A model generated the notes under the pieces. That model made no database searches. It saw only the letters and a program-made list of their open reading frames with translations, and was not told where the DNA came from. A stretch of 64,000 bases of DNA, taken from Sphingobacterium chuzhouense (GTDB lineage Bacteria > Bacteroidota > Bacteroidia > Sphingobacteriales > Sphingobacteriaceae). Shown here in pieces: positions 38,062-46,867 of this stretch. The DNA is taken from NCBI RefSeq assembly GCF_014692525.1, contig NZ_JACNYL010000001.1, forward strand, positions 1,426,001 through 1,490,000, read 5' to 3'. How positions within the stretch are numbered: the first letter of the stretch is position 1; every line of letters begins with the position of its first letter. Position numbers and translations under genes: made by a program.

Positions 38062-38937
38062 TTAAGGTGTTAGGAAAAGCTTTTTATCCGAAATCGGTAT
38101 CAGTTTTAGCCCCTGCGCTTTATCGAATAGCTGCTGAATCGCTCTGCGTCCTTCATCGCCCAAATGCTCCGAATATTTATTGACATATAGCTCAATATGC
38201 TTATACATCACTTCTTCTTCCATTTCCTGCGCATGCGAACGGATATAATCCAACCCCGATTTTGGGTTTTCAAAGGCAAATTGCACACTTTCGCGAACCA
38301 ATAGGTTGATTTTAAGCTTGAGCTCCTCGTCCAAATCACGTTTCACTACAATTCCTCCCAAAGGTATCGGACTATTGGTTGTTTGTTCCCAAAAATCACC
38401 TAAATCCACGACCTTATGTAATCCCTTCGCCTGATAGGTAAATCTGTTTTCATGAATGATCAACCCTAAATCAATCGCGCCGTTTAATAGTGACTGCTCG
38501 ATATCGGAGAAAACCAATTCCACTTTATTCTGCAAGGCGGGGAAAGCCAAACCTAATAAGAAATTGGCAGTGGTGTATTTTCCGGGAATACCAATTTTCA
38601 AATTACTTTGGTGCGGACTCCACGCTGTCCCCTTTTCTAACACCTCTCGTAAACGGGCTGCAAGCTGAGGGTCTTCCGCGATGAGCAACGGTCCTACTCC
38701 GGAACCTAATGCGCTCCCGGCATCTAGCAACTCGTAGTCGTTTACGGCATATGCGAAAGCGTGGTAACTTAACTTGGTGATATCTAATTCTCCTTGAAAA
38801 GCTTTTTGATTCAACGTTTCTACATCGTGATATTGTACATCAAATTCCAGTCCTCCGGTATCGATTTTATGATGGATCAACGCATCAAAAATAAAGGTAT
38901 CGTTGGGACAGGGTGAAAAGCCTAGCGTAAGTTTCAT
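38062..38937 (-). CDS. mqnD: 1,4-dihydroxy-6-naphthoate synthase MqnD
   Basis: 291 residues. It belongs to the periplasmic-binding-like MqnA/MqnD family. MKLTLGFSPCPNDTFIFDAL is the classic MqnD start; the ITKLSYHAFAYA and LIIHENRFTYQAKGL stretches also fit. It makes the naphthoquinone core of menaquinone by the futalosine route, replacing MenF-MenB. Its stop lies 158 bases before secA. It follows a small membrane gene by one base. Confidence 0.93.
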   Translation of the reverse strand: MKLTLGFSPCPNDTFIFDALIHHKIDTGGLEFDVQYHDVETLNQKAFQGELDITKLSYHAFAYAVNDYELLDAGSALGSGVGPLLIAEDPQLAARLREVLEKGTAWSPHQSNLKIGIPGKYTTANFLLGLAFPALQNKVELVFSDIEQSLLNGAIDLGLIIHENRFTYQAKGLHKVVDLGDFWEQTTNSPIPLGGIVVKRDLDEELKLKINLLVRESVQFAFENPKSGLDYIRSHAQEMEEEVMYKHIELYVNKYSEHLGDEGRRAIQQLFDKAQGLKLIPISDKKLFLTP

Positions 38938-38938
38938 T

Positions 38939-39205
38939 TTATATATTCAATTTATGAAAATACAAAAATACTAACATTCCAAGAAAGGTCACGAGCATAA
39001 CGCCTCTTGCTGCCTTCTCCTGTGGCATCGTCTTTCTATAGAATATTCGTACCAGTAACAGGTTGATAGCCGCAGCAACAACATATGCTATGAGGGGTTT
39101 CGTTGGAAAAAACCGTTCAGGAAAAGACGTATACGTTGTTAGCAGGTAGGCGGTTAAAGGACATATAAGCCCAATCGCCATACCTATCCAGAAGTTATTT
39201 TTCAT
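38939..39205 (-). CDS. Small membrane protein, hypothetical
   Basis: 88 residues with three probable membrane helices (about 7-24, 35-55, 67-85) separated by short loops; FYRKTMPQEKAARG is the basic loop. No family recognised. Its ATG overlaps the surE stop by 4 bases, and mqnD follows directly, so the three genes form an operon. Confidence 0.7.
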   Translation of the reverse strand: MKNNFWIGMAIGLICPLTAYLLTTYTSFPERFFPTKPLIAYVVAAAINLLLVRIFYRKTMPQEKAARGVMLVTFLGMLVFLYFHKLNI

Positions 39206-39984
39206 TTTTTCACATCAAAACTCCAGGAATTTAATTCCGTAATAGTATGATGAGCAGTCATATCAAACTGGGTAGGAACAATAGAGACGTACCCGTTGCT
39301 TAGCGCATAAGCATCCGTATCCTCTCCTCTGTCCAGCAATTGAAATTTGCCCGTCATCCAAAAATATTCTCTATTATATGGATCTAAGCGCTCATCAAAT
39401 TCTTCAAACCATTTAGCAGTGGCCTGTCTACAGATTTTTATTCCTTTTAATTCCTTGCTGATATGTGGGAAATTAACATTCAATAACGTGGCTTTTTGCA
39501 ATCCGTGATCCAGCACCTGTTGTGCTATAGCTCTTACATAGGGTCGGCAATGGGAAAAATCGGCGTGATGGGAAAAGTCATCCAACGAGTACCCAATCGA
39601 TGGAATATCTTCTATAGCTCCTTCAACGGCGGCAGACATCGTGCCCGAATACAGCACGTTGATAGAATAATTCAGTCCGTGGTTGATACCCGATACGCAT
39701 AGGTCCGGCTTTTTGCCTTTAAAAATTTTATTTACCGCAAGCTTGACACAATCCACAGGTGTTCCGGAACATTTATACATTTCCACACCTTCATACAAAT
39801 CGATTTTATCTAAACGGAGCGGTTTGCCAATTGTAATCGCATGCCCCATCCCTGATTGCGGGCTGTCGGGAGCCACCACCACGACATTGCCTATTTTTTG
39901 CATTTCCTCTAACAGCACCTTGATACCTGGGGCGGTAATGCCATCGTCATTGACGACCAAAATCGTCGGTTTCTTTTTTGCCAT
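39202..39984 (-). CDS. surE: 5'/3'-nucleotidase SurE
   Basis: 260 residues. SurE dephosphorylates nucleoside monophosphates with a divalent metal. LVVNDDGITAPGI carries the metal-binding Asp pair, PDSPQSGMGHAIT and CVSGINHGLNYS the other conserved loops. A stress-survival role is known for the family. It heads the surE, small membrane gene, mqnD unit. Confidence 0.96.
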   Translation of the reverse strand: MAKKKPTILVVNDDGITAPGIKVLLEEMQKIGNVVVVAPDSPQSGMGHAITIGKPLRLDKIDLYEGVEMYKCSGTPVDCVKLAVNKIFKGKKPDLCVSGINHGLNYSINVLYSGTMSAAVEGAIEDIPSIGYSLDDFSHHADFSHCRPYVRAIAQQVLDHGLQKATLLNVNFPHISKELKGIKICRQATAKWFEEFDERLDPYNREYFWMTGKFQLLDRGEDTDAYALSNGYVSIVPTQFDMTAHHTITELNSWSFDVKK

Positions 39985-40048
39985 AGGGCTAAAATAAGGT
40001 TTATGTTCTTTTTTTTGCTTAGTTTATGAAAATTTCATCATTTTACTA

Positions 40049-40079
40049 TTTGTTCTTGTACACGTAAAGTATAACTTTG
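40049..40079 (+). promoter_or_regulatory. Promoter of gnd
   Basis: TTTG at 40049-40052 and TAACTTTG at 40072-40079 are separated by 19 bases, the spacing of the Bacteroidota -33/-7 promoter. Transcription should start about 15 bases before the gnd ATG. This is the best-formed promoter in the window. Confidence 0.75.
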
Positions 40080-40099
40080 GAAGTCAATTAAAAACAGAT

Positions 40100-41554
40100 A
40101 TGCAACAAAAATCAGATATAGGCGTCATTGGTATCGCCGTTATGGGAGAAAACCTTATTTTAAACATGGAAAGCAAGGGTTTTCATGTGTCTGCCTATAA
40201 CCGTACAGTAGACAAGGTAGAACATTTTGTCAATGGTCGCGCAAAGGGAAAAAACATCTATGGAGCTACTTCCATCGAAGATTTGATCCAGTCATTAAAA
40301 AGTCCGCGGAAGGTGATGTTAATGGTAAAAGCGGGTAAACCTGTTGATGACTTCATTGAGCTGCTGATTCCACATCTGGATGAAGGCGATATCATTATCG
40401 ACGGCGGAAACTCCCATTTTCCGGATACCGAGCGGCGAACCAAATACGTAGAAAGCAAAGGTCTGTATTACATCGGAACCGGTGTATCGGGTGGTGAAGA
40501 AGGAGCATTATTGGGTCCATCGATCATGCCAGGCGGTTCTTCGGCAGCATGGCCTGTTGTAAAACCAATTTTTCAGTCGATTGCCGCAAAAGTTGTCGAT
40601 GGTTCTCCCTGCTGCGACTGGGTAGGTTCCGGCGGCGCAGGACATTTTGTGAAAATGGTGCATAACGGCATCGAGTATGGCGATATGCAGCTGATCAACG
40701 AAACTTATCACATCATGAAAGATGTGCTGGGTATGACACCCGATGAGATGCATGAAGTGTTCAAGGAATGGAATGAAGGTGAGCTGGATAGCTATCTGAT
40801 TGAGATTACCCGTGACATCTTAGCATTTAAGGATGAAGACGGAGAACCGCTAGTGGACAAGATTCTTGATACCGCCGGACAAAAGGGTACCGGTAAATGG
40901 ACAGGAACGGTAGCGCTTGATCTGGGCATACCGCTTACGCTTATTGCCGAGTCGGTATTTGCGCGTTGTTTATCGGCGCTGAAAGATGAGCGCGTAGCAG
41001 CTTCTAAGGTGTTACAAGGGCCAAAGCCATCTTTCGATGGGGACCGCCAAGCGTTCATCAATGATCTACGCGACGCGTTATATGCGGCTAAAGTTATCTC
41101 CTACGCACAGGGATATCAAATGATGGCCGCGGCTGCCAAGGAATTTGGCTGGGAACTGAACTACGGCAGTATAGCGCTCATGTGGCGCGAGGGATGTATC
41201 ATCCGTTCTGCTTTCTTAAGCAAGATCAAAGAAGCCTTTGATAAAAATCCGGCATTGCAAAACCTGATTCTAGATGATTTCTTTAAAGATAAAATTCAAA
41301 CAGCCCAGCATGGCTGGCGTCGGGTGGTTGCAACGGCGGTTACCAACGGTATTCCTGTTCCTTGCCTCAGTGCCGGGTTGATCTACTACGATGGCTATCG
41401 CTGCGAGCGTCTGCCGGCAAATCTGTTGCAGGCACAGCGAGACTATTTCGGTGCGCATACCTACGAGCGCCTCGACAAGCCACGTGGCGAGTTTTTCCAC
41501 ACCAACTGGACAGGTCGTGGTGGGGAGACTTCCTCCACAACCTACGACGTATAA
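40100..41554 (+). CDS. gnd: 6-phosphogluconate dehydrogenase, decarboxylating
   Basis: 484 residues, the long dimeric type. It oxidises 6-phosphogluconate to ribulose 5-phosphate with NADP. GVIGIAVMGENLILNM is the Rossmann motif, GTGVSGGEEGALLGPSIMPGG and HFVKMVHNGIEYGDMQ (catalytic Lys and His) fit the family. The terminal HTNWTGRGG tail is also typical. The upstream promoter is clear. No zwf or pgl lies in the window. Confidence 0.97.
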   Translation: MQQKSDIGVIGIAVMGENLILNMESKGFHVSAYNRTVDKVEHFVNGRAKGKNIYGATSIEDLIQSLKSPRKVMLMVKAGKPVDDFIELLIPHLDEGDIIIDGGNSHFPDTERRTKYVESKGLYYIGTGVSGGEEGALLGPSIMPGGSSAAWPVVKPIFQSIAAKVVDGSPCCDWVGSGGAGHFVKMVHNGIEYGDMQLINETYHIMKDVLGMTPDEMHEVFKEWNEGELDSYLIEITRDILAFKDEDGEPLVDKILDTAGQKGTGKWTGTVALDLGIPLTLIAESVFARCLSALKDERVAASKVLQGPKPSFDGDRQAFINDLRDALYAAKVISYAQGYQMMAAAAKEFGWELNYGSIALMWREGCIIRSAFLSKIKEAFDKNPALQNLILDDFFKDKIQTAQHGWRRVVATAVTNGIPVPCLSAGLIYYDGYRCERLPANLLQAQRDYFGAHTYERLDKPRGEFFHTNWTGRGGETSSTTYDV

Positions 41555-41583
41555 ATCTAACATTTTATTTAGATTTTCTTTTC

Positions 41584-41608
41584 ATGCGCTGGGGCTTCCT
41601 CAGCGCAT
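41584..41608 (+). terminator. Terminator of gnd
   Basis: ATGCGCTG and CAGCGCAT pair around a 9-base loop and are followed by seven or more T. Confidence 0.88.
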
Positions 41609-41645
41609 TTTTTTTAAATATAAACCCGTATCTTCATTAAAAATC

Positions 41646-42074
41646 ATGACTATGGAAAGAAGAAGCTTTTTAAAATCAGTGACTGCCGCAGGTTTAACCG
41701 GTACGTTGCTTACATCCTGTGCCTCTCCGGAAGAAGGCGCAAGGTCTGCTAACGGAATCGAGAATGGTACCATTTTACATAGTGTATATTTCTGGTTAAA
41801 AGACGGTCTTTCCGAGGACGAAGAAAAGGATTTCTTAAATTTTTTCGAAGAACTCCGTAAAGTGCCGGGCGTACAATCGTTAGATTACGGAAAACCGGCA
41901 CCCACCAATCCACGGCCCGTTGTAGACAATTCATTTCAATATAACCTGCTGGTTACCTTCCTAAACATGGATGATATTAATACCTATGAAACACACCCTA
42001 TACACACAGCTGCCTCAGAGAAATACAGTAAATATTGGGTTAAAGTAGAGGTTAGGGATACTATTATCGCTTAA
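41646..42074 (+). CDS. Dabb (stress-responsive alpha-beta barrel) protein with Tat-like lipoprotein signal
   Basis: 142 residues. An ERRSFLK twin-Arg start is followed by a hydrophobic stretch and LLTSC, so it is probably an exported lipoprotein by the Tat route. The mature part is one Dabb domain (HSVYFWLKDGLSEDEEKDFLNFFEEL). Single-domain Dabb proteins form ferredoxin-like dimers of unclear role. The ATG at 41652 is an alternative start; the frame is open upstream into gnd but has no better start. Confidence 0.85.
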   Translation: MTMERRSFLKSVTAAGLTGTLLTSCASPEEGARSANGIENGTILHSVYFWLKDGLSEDEEKDFLNFFEELRKVPGVQSLDYGKPAPTNPRPVVDNSFQYNLLVTFLNMDDINTYETHPIHTAASEKYSKYWVKVEVRDTIIA

Positions 42075-42125
42075 TTTTGTATTTGCAACCGACAAGTATC
42101 TCCAATTTCTTTTAATGTACAAAAA

Positions 42126-42145
42126 CGGGGGAACTAATTCCCCCG
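42126..42145 (-). terminator. Terminator at the end of the polysaccharide-utilisation cluster
   Basis: A perfect 8-base stem CGGGGGAA/TTCCCCCG with a 4-base loop, followed on the minus strand by TTTTTG. The GH5 gene's TAG stop (42134-42136) lies inside the loop. Confidence 0.85.
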
Positions 42146-43210
42146 AGTAATTTCTTTGATAAAGTCTACCTCTTTCTGTGAAAAAGGAGTTCCATCTTTT
42201 CGGAACACATCGTGAAACCAAATAGGAGGCTCTTTCTCATTGGGCAAGGGCGTATCCCATGCAAAAATTGTGTTCGTTTTGCCAGAAACCAGTCCCCAGT
42301 TGATCGCCCCGATGTTGTGCTCTTTTAATATAGGCATAATCGTTTCAAACGTACTTCCATTAGTTCTCGCCATGTACTCCGTACAGATCATCGGACGGTT
42401 GAAACCCTTTAACGAATCGATGGCTGCTAAATGATCTTCCGGTCCACTGTAATTATGGTAGGAGATGATATCCGATTGCTCCAATGAATAGGCTGTCAAT
42501 TCCACTAAAGCCTTATCCCAGACGCCAACGCTTAAGGGCTGTGTTGGGTTAACCGCACGAGCCCATTCAAATACCTTTTCCAACAATGGCATACTTTGGT
42601 TTCCATGCCCACGATTTCCAGGTTCATTATACAGATCCCAGAAAACTATCCGTTTTTCGTCTTTGAACGTCGTCAATATATCTTTCACGTACGTTTCAAG
42701 TGTATTTAACAATTCCGGCTTTTCATGCAATAAATCTCCCGGATCCTGTGCCCAGCCCGAATTATGAATGCCCGGCTTGGGTTCAGGCTGTTTACCTGCT
42801 GAATATGTAGGGTTCCAACAGTCGTCAAAGAAAACAAATATCGTCGAAATATCATGTTTCTCCGCAATGTCCATATATTGCTTCACACGGTCTTTAAAAC
42901 CTTCTTGATCAATTTCCCAAGCTGCGTGGTGTAAATATACCCGCATACAGTTCATCCCGATTCCGGCAGCCCAACTAAGCTCTCTGTCAATAGTTTCAGG
43001 ATCGAATGTTTCTTCCTGCCACATTTCCAGCTGATTGATAGCGGTACTAGGTTGAAAGTTTGCCCCGCGAAGCCACCCCCATTGTTTATACCATTCGTTG
43101 GATTGCTCCTCCGTCCAACGATCGCGGGGCTTCTGCTCTGCGGTGCTACAAGAAAAAAGAATCGTGGCAATACCTAATAATACGACACTTTTTAACAGTT
43201 TCTTTTTCAT
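42134..43210 (-). CDS. GH5-like cellulase-family lipoprotein
   Basis: 358 residues. The signal peptide ends in LFSC (Cys21). The TIM-barrel core has the catalytic acid/base Glu196 in WDLYNEPG and the probable nucleophile Glu278 in ICTEYMA; MNCMRVYLHHAAW is the first beta-alpha segment. Many such enzymes act on beta-mannan, xylan or glucan; the substrate cannot be decided. It is the last gene of the SusCD cluster and should be surface or periplasm anchored. Confidence 0.88.
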   Translation of the reverse strand: MKKKLLKSVVLLGIATILFSCSTAEQKPRDRWTEEQSNEWYKQWGWLRGANFQPSTAINQLEMWQEETFDPETIDRELSWAAGIGMNCMRVYLHHAAWEIDQEGFKDRVKQYMDIAEKHDISTIFVFFDDCWNPTYSAGKQPEPKPGIHNSGWAQDPGDLLHEKPELLNTLETYVKDILTTFKDEKRIVFWDLYNEPGNRGHGNQSMPLLEKVFEWARAVNPTQPLSVGVWDKALVELTAYSLEQSDIISYHNYSGPEDHLAAIDSLKGFNRPMICTEYMARTNGSTFETIMPILKEHNIGAINWGLVSGKTNTIFAWDTPLPNEKEPPIWFHDVFRKDGTPFSQKEVDFIKEITRGN

Positions 43211-43245
43211 GAATTGTTTGTTTAAATATACGAATTCTCTTTATT

Positions 43246-44256
43246 TTACTTATAAGCTTTCACTATATCCTGATATTGCTTCTCATTGACTTTGATGATA
43301 AACCCATGTCTGGCTACAGGAGGCGTAAAGTCAACCTTAGACCACATGCTTCCCGTCAACGAATTCGCTTTATACAACTCATATAGATGTTCGCCATAGT
43401 TTTCGACGTACAAGAACCAGCTTTTGTCATCCATCGATTTAACAATAATAGGCGCTTCACGCCATGCAGGGCTAATCGGTGGTCCGGGGTTACTATATGG
43501 TCCGATTAGATTAGGTGAAGTGGCGACTCGTACCGTTTTTCCGTTTGGATTTTTTTCTGGCCAGCGTTCATCTTTAATAATCGCGTAATAGGTATTGTCC
43601 ACCTTTCTGATGATCGCGTCAATAGTAGCCATATTCTCATCGGCACCTGTAAAATTAAACAAACGTTCAGCTGGGGTAAATGTCTCAAAATCCGATGTCA
43701 GGACATAACAGGTACGCATTCCTTCCCACCAAGCTTGGTCTTTAAGTCCCGGAAATGACGCATGCCAAGTGATGATATATTGCTTACTGGTCTCATCGTA
43801 GAACATCTTAGGTGCTCCCACATAATATCCTTCATTTTGTTGTCCCAGATGGGAGACATCAAATACACTTCTTGCAAGATCCTTCCGGCTCCAGGTGATG
43901 AGGTCTGACGAATAATACAGCGTGAGTAATGGTGCATTGTCGCCCCGAACGCCGATCATATAGTAGTTGCCATCAGCTCCCTGACAAATATCTGGATGTC
44001 CACGATAATCTGACACGATCACGTTTCCCTTATTCAACGTTTCCCATTTCAAGCCATCACGTGAGACAGAGTAAAACAAATGTCCATACGCCGCATTCGT
44101 CATGTGCGCAAACAAATAGCCCCCATTACCATCTGATGTACCGGGAGGATTAGTCTCGTCAGGCTCTAAACTCTTCTTGCCCTGACATGAAGCGAGGGTG
44201 ATACACACTAAATGTAAAAAAAGGATAATAGATAATACTTTATTTAGTTCTCTCAT
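43246..44256 (-). CDS. Five-bladed-propeller glycosidase-like lipoprotein (GH43/arabinosidase type)
   Basis: 336 residues with a lipobox (LASC). The repeated beta-propeller pattern is visible (DGLKWETLNKGNVIVSDYRGHPDICQGADGNYYMIG, split here only by blade). GHPDICQ supplies an Asp at the usual place of the first catalytic acid; FNFTGADENMATIDAIIRK supplies an acid in the middle. Catalytic residues are not certain, so it could be a GH43-like or sugar-binding homologue. It is in the same unit as the second GH43 gene. Confidence 0.7.
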   Translation of the reverse strand: MRELNKVLSIILFLHLVCITLASCQGKKSLEPDETNPPGTSDGNGGYLFAHMTNAAYGHLFYSVSRDGLKWETLNKGNVIVSDYRGHPDICQGADGNYYMIGVRGDNAPLLTLYYSSDLITWSRKDLARSVFDVSHLGQQNEGYYVGAPKMFYDETSKQYIITWHASFPGLKDQAWWEGMRTCYVLTSDFETFTPAERLFNFTGADENMATIDAIIRKVDNTYYAIIKDERWPEKNPNGKTVRVATSPNLIGPYSNPGPPISPAWREAPIIVKSMDDKSWFLYVENYGEHLYELYKANSLTGSMWSKVDFTPPVARHGFIIKVNEKQYQDIVKAYK

Positions 44257-44270
44257 TTTTTTCTGTTTAA

Positions 44271-45239
44271 TTATAGAATAACAATCGTTCCGTTCGCTTC
44301 TTTTATTCTGGTAATTTTCGGTTTCTCCGGATAGCCATTTGGCGTGTGGTAAGAAATATACTTATTGCCGTCAAACCCTGTAAAAATCATAGCATGTCCT
44401 CCATCATCGTTATTCAGTTGCTCTGATAGATGTTTCCATGGCCCGGCTAATGTTCCGGATTCAGACTCGGCTATACCAATGGCATATTTTCCGTTTTTGT
44501 CAAAACTCGACCATATCATTTGCAATTTGCCATCATCGGTTTTGTAGAGGAAAGGAGCATCCGTTACATAACCTGTTATATCACCAGATTGAATAGGGTT
44601 AGTCCAAGGAGCTGCAGAGGCATTTAATAACAGCAAAGGTTCTCCCTCTGTCTCTTTTAAGTCTGCCGTTAACTGCTGGGCATAAATCTCTCCGTCTATA
44701 GCCTGCAGCCATTCCTTACAGAAGATAATCCAGGGCTTGTCCTCGTCATCGATAAAAAGACTTCCATCCAAGCTCATCCATTCAGAAGGCGTAACGGCGT
44801 GGTTTACCAATGGTTTATATGGCCCTGTCACTTCGTTGGCCACTAAGATAGACGTGCCTCTATTAACGGATGGCAGTGCCGAGAAAGTTGCGAAAATATA
44901 ATACTTGTCCTCGTATCGATACAAGTCGGGCGCCCAAAAGTCTTGCTTACCCCAGAAATCCGCATTGGCAGTGAATACGTTCCCCTCGTCTTTCCAGTTC
45001 TTCAAATCCTTACTGCTATACATCTTAAAGTGTGGATTGTTCCTGAAGGTAAGATAGTACGTTTTTGACTCCTCATCTGCATACACAAAAGGATCCCGAC
45101 CCTGTATCTGTTCAATGGGAATAGGATAATGTTCCATTTCAATAGGTTCTGGCTTGGGAGAATCCCCTGCTTTATTACTACAAAAACAAAAAGCGAGGAG
45201 CAGACACAACACCGCAGGGATAAAATATAATTTCTTCAT
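44271..45239 (-). CDS. GH43-family glycoside hydrolase lipoprotein
   Basis: 322 residues with a Cys-rich signal end (CFCS). QGRDPFVYAD has the general-base Asp49; SLDGSLFIDDEDKPWIIF has the second Asp; VTDAPFLYKTDDGKLQMIWSSF is the region that carries the third acid. GGHAMIF is the His-bearing end motif. The family contains arabinofuranosidases and beta-xylosidases. Its place in a SusCD cluster points to side-chain trimming of plant heteropolysaccharide. Confidence 0.9.
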   Translation of the reverse strand: MKKLYFIPAVLCLLLAFCFCSNKAGDSPKPEPIEMEHYPIPIEQIQGRDPFVYADEESKTYYLTFRNNPHFKMYSSKDLKNWKDEGNVFTANADFWGKQDFWAPDLYRYEDKYYIFATFSALPSVNRGTSILVANEVTGPYKPLVNHAVTPSEWMSLDGSLFIDDEDKPWIIFCKEWLQAIDGEIYAQQLTADLKETEGEPLLLLNASAAPWTNPIQSGDITGYVTDAPFLYKTDDGKLQMIWSSFDKNGKYAIGIAESESGTLAGPWKHLSEQLNNDDGGHAMIFTGFDGNKYISYHTPNGYPEKPKITRIKEANGTIVIL

Positions 45240-45313
45240 TTTTATTCATTTGTAATGGAAGCATCCAAAAGAAATCCTTTCAGATACCTCCATTTTTCTT
45301 TTTCTACGTTCTA

Positions 45314-46849
45314 TTATTGTACGGAATTACCATCAATACTGATAAGTTCTTTTACATACAACTCACTAAAGCTCACCAGATTGTTAGCCCGATGACTTGC
45401 TGTCGGACGTATTTTTAGGTAACGCCCTTTCTGCACATTAGATACTTGGTTGGATTCATGCAAATGATACCAATAGGGTCCTCCTCCGACGTTCGGAATA
45501 TCGTTACAAGTAATGGCAAGATTCCAGGTATTACTCTTATTGACGTTATTATAATTCTCCAAATCGCCGTCAGCTACAAATGTGAACGAATCGCTCAGAT
45601 AGAATTCACAGCTTTTTAAATCCCGGTCACCCATGTCCAGCGTACCCTGTCCAACACCTACGGCACCGAAATTTACTTCCCTTCCCATATCTATGACGAT
45701 GACGATATTCGGTATGTCTCTTCGTTCCCAAAACATATGATATCCCCAGTAATCCATAGCACCGTAATCGTAGTCATCCCATGTAGGTATGGCACCATCC
45801 CACTTCGTTGCCCAAGCGGTCTCAATGTTGCCGTCAATTAATGATTTTGCGAAGAAATCAGGCTCTCTCCACCGTTGTTGATTGTTTGCAAACACAATTT
45901 TCCAATCGGTACGCTGGACATCTCTATACACATATTTTGGATTCGTTACTATAAGGTATTTTATTTTTCCACTTTTCTCAATATTTTCTACAGATAGCTC
46001 TGACAGTTTAAGCGGTAAAAGATACGTTTTATCGGTTTGCAATCCTGCTCTACTTAGTCGCAGACTGGTCTGTGCCTCTTTATCGCCAGGACTAAAACTA
46101 AAGTTTCCAAAACTATATGTCCCGTTGGGGAGCACCGCATAATTAGTGCCCAATGAATCATTATACCTATTGACCAGATTTTCATTTTCAGCAATATCAA
46201 GCCCGGCCGTAAAATCCAACACATTATCTTCGCTATGGGATATTCTAAGTTTTAATGGAACATCCAACGTCTGAAACGCGATTTCAGCATTAGCATCTTC
46301 TACTATCTCCCATTCTACCAATGGTCTATTCACCTCAAACCGCATTAATAAACTGTTTCTAGTGTTATTGACAGTATCTGACGCACTTTCTAGCGCTATA
46401 GGCAGCACCCAAACAAGACCTTGTTGCTCTTCTTCTTGCATAGCCTCGTATATCGCTGCCGGATAGAAAGTGATAGGCACATATTTGTGGTCTTCGTTCG
46501 CATCCAATATTATATTTTGCCCCCTTGTGACATCATACGAATCCTTTGGTATAATCCGAATTTTGTCTGGCTCATAACCACCCATCGTTGCAGCATCTTC
46601 TATTGACAATACTTTTAACGCCATATTCGAGCCACTCTGGGGGCTTCCGCCTCCTTTTAATATCAAGATAGAATCCACCACTTGCTGCTGCGTGGTATTC
46701 ATCGTGAAATCTTTAATTCCACTCTCTTTCAAAGAGTGGATTTTGATATATTTTTCGGGGAATATGCTGTTCGCAAGATCATCGTTGCAGGAGAGCAAAG
46801 ACATTGCGACTATTCCCGTAAATAACATAATATAAATGATTCTTTTCAT
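45314..46849 (-). CDS. DUF1735 surface lipoprotein with C-terminal discoidin-like domain
   Basis: 511 residues with a lipobox (LLSC, Cys21). Two DUF1735 (BT_3987-like) units span about 30-310. The C-terminal part (about 320-505), with NGN-style ETAWATKWDGA and LKIRPTASHRANNLVSFSELYV, resembles an F5/8 type C carbohydrate-binding fold. Such proteins sit beside SusD and act as surface glycan-binding proteins or assembly helpers. Boundaries are approximate. Confidence 0.83.
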   Translation of the reverse strand: MKRIIYIMLFTGIVAMSLLSCNDDLANSIFPEKYIKIHSLKESGIKDFTMNTTQQQVVDSILILKGGGSPQSGSNMALKVLSIEDAATMGGYEPDKIRIIPKDSYDVTRGQNIILDANEDHKYVPITFYPAAIYEAMQEEEQQGLVWVLPIALESASDTVNNTRNSLLMRFEVNRPLVEWEIVEDANAEIAFQTLDVPLKLRISHSEDNVLDFTAGLDIAENENLVNRYNDSLGTNYAVLPNGTYSFGNFSFSPGDKEAQTSLRLSRAGLQTDKTYLLPLKLSELSVENIEKSGKIKYLIVTNPKYVYRDVQRTDWKIVFANNQQRWREPDFFAKSLIDGNIETAWATKWDGAIPTWDDYDYGAMDYWGYHMFWERRDIPNIVIVIDMGREVNFGAVGVGQGTLDMGDRDLKSCEFYLSDSFTFVADGDLENYNNVNKSNTWNLAITCNDIPNVGGGPYWYHLHESNQVSNVQKGRYLKIRPTASHRANNLVSFSELYVKELISIDGNSVQ

Positions 46850-46867
46850 TTTCCAATAGTTCTAAGA

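Noticed and set aside
40003-40020. Third copy of the dispersed repeat (TTTATGTTCTTTTTT)
   Set aside because: Only the first T-rich arm matches; the matching AAAAAAGAAC arm and the later blocks are absent.
44271-45239. Missing catalytic Glu in the GH43 protein (TDAPF instead of EGPF)
   Set aside because: A TDxPF variant is, as I recall it, usual in a GH43 branch, so this alone does not show loss of activity.
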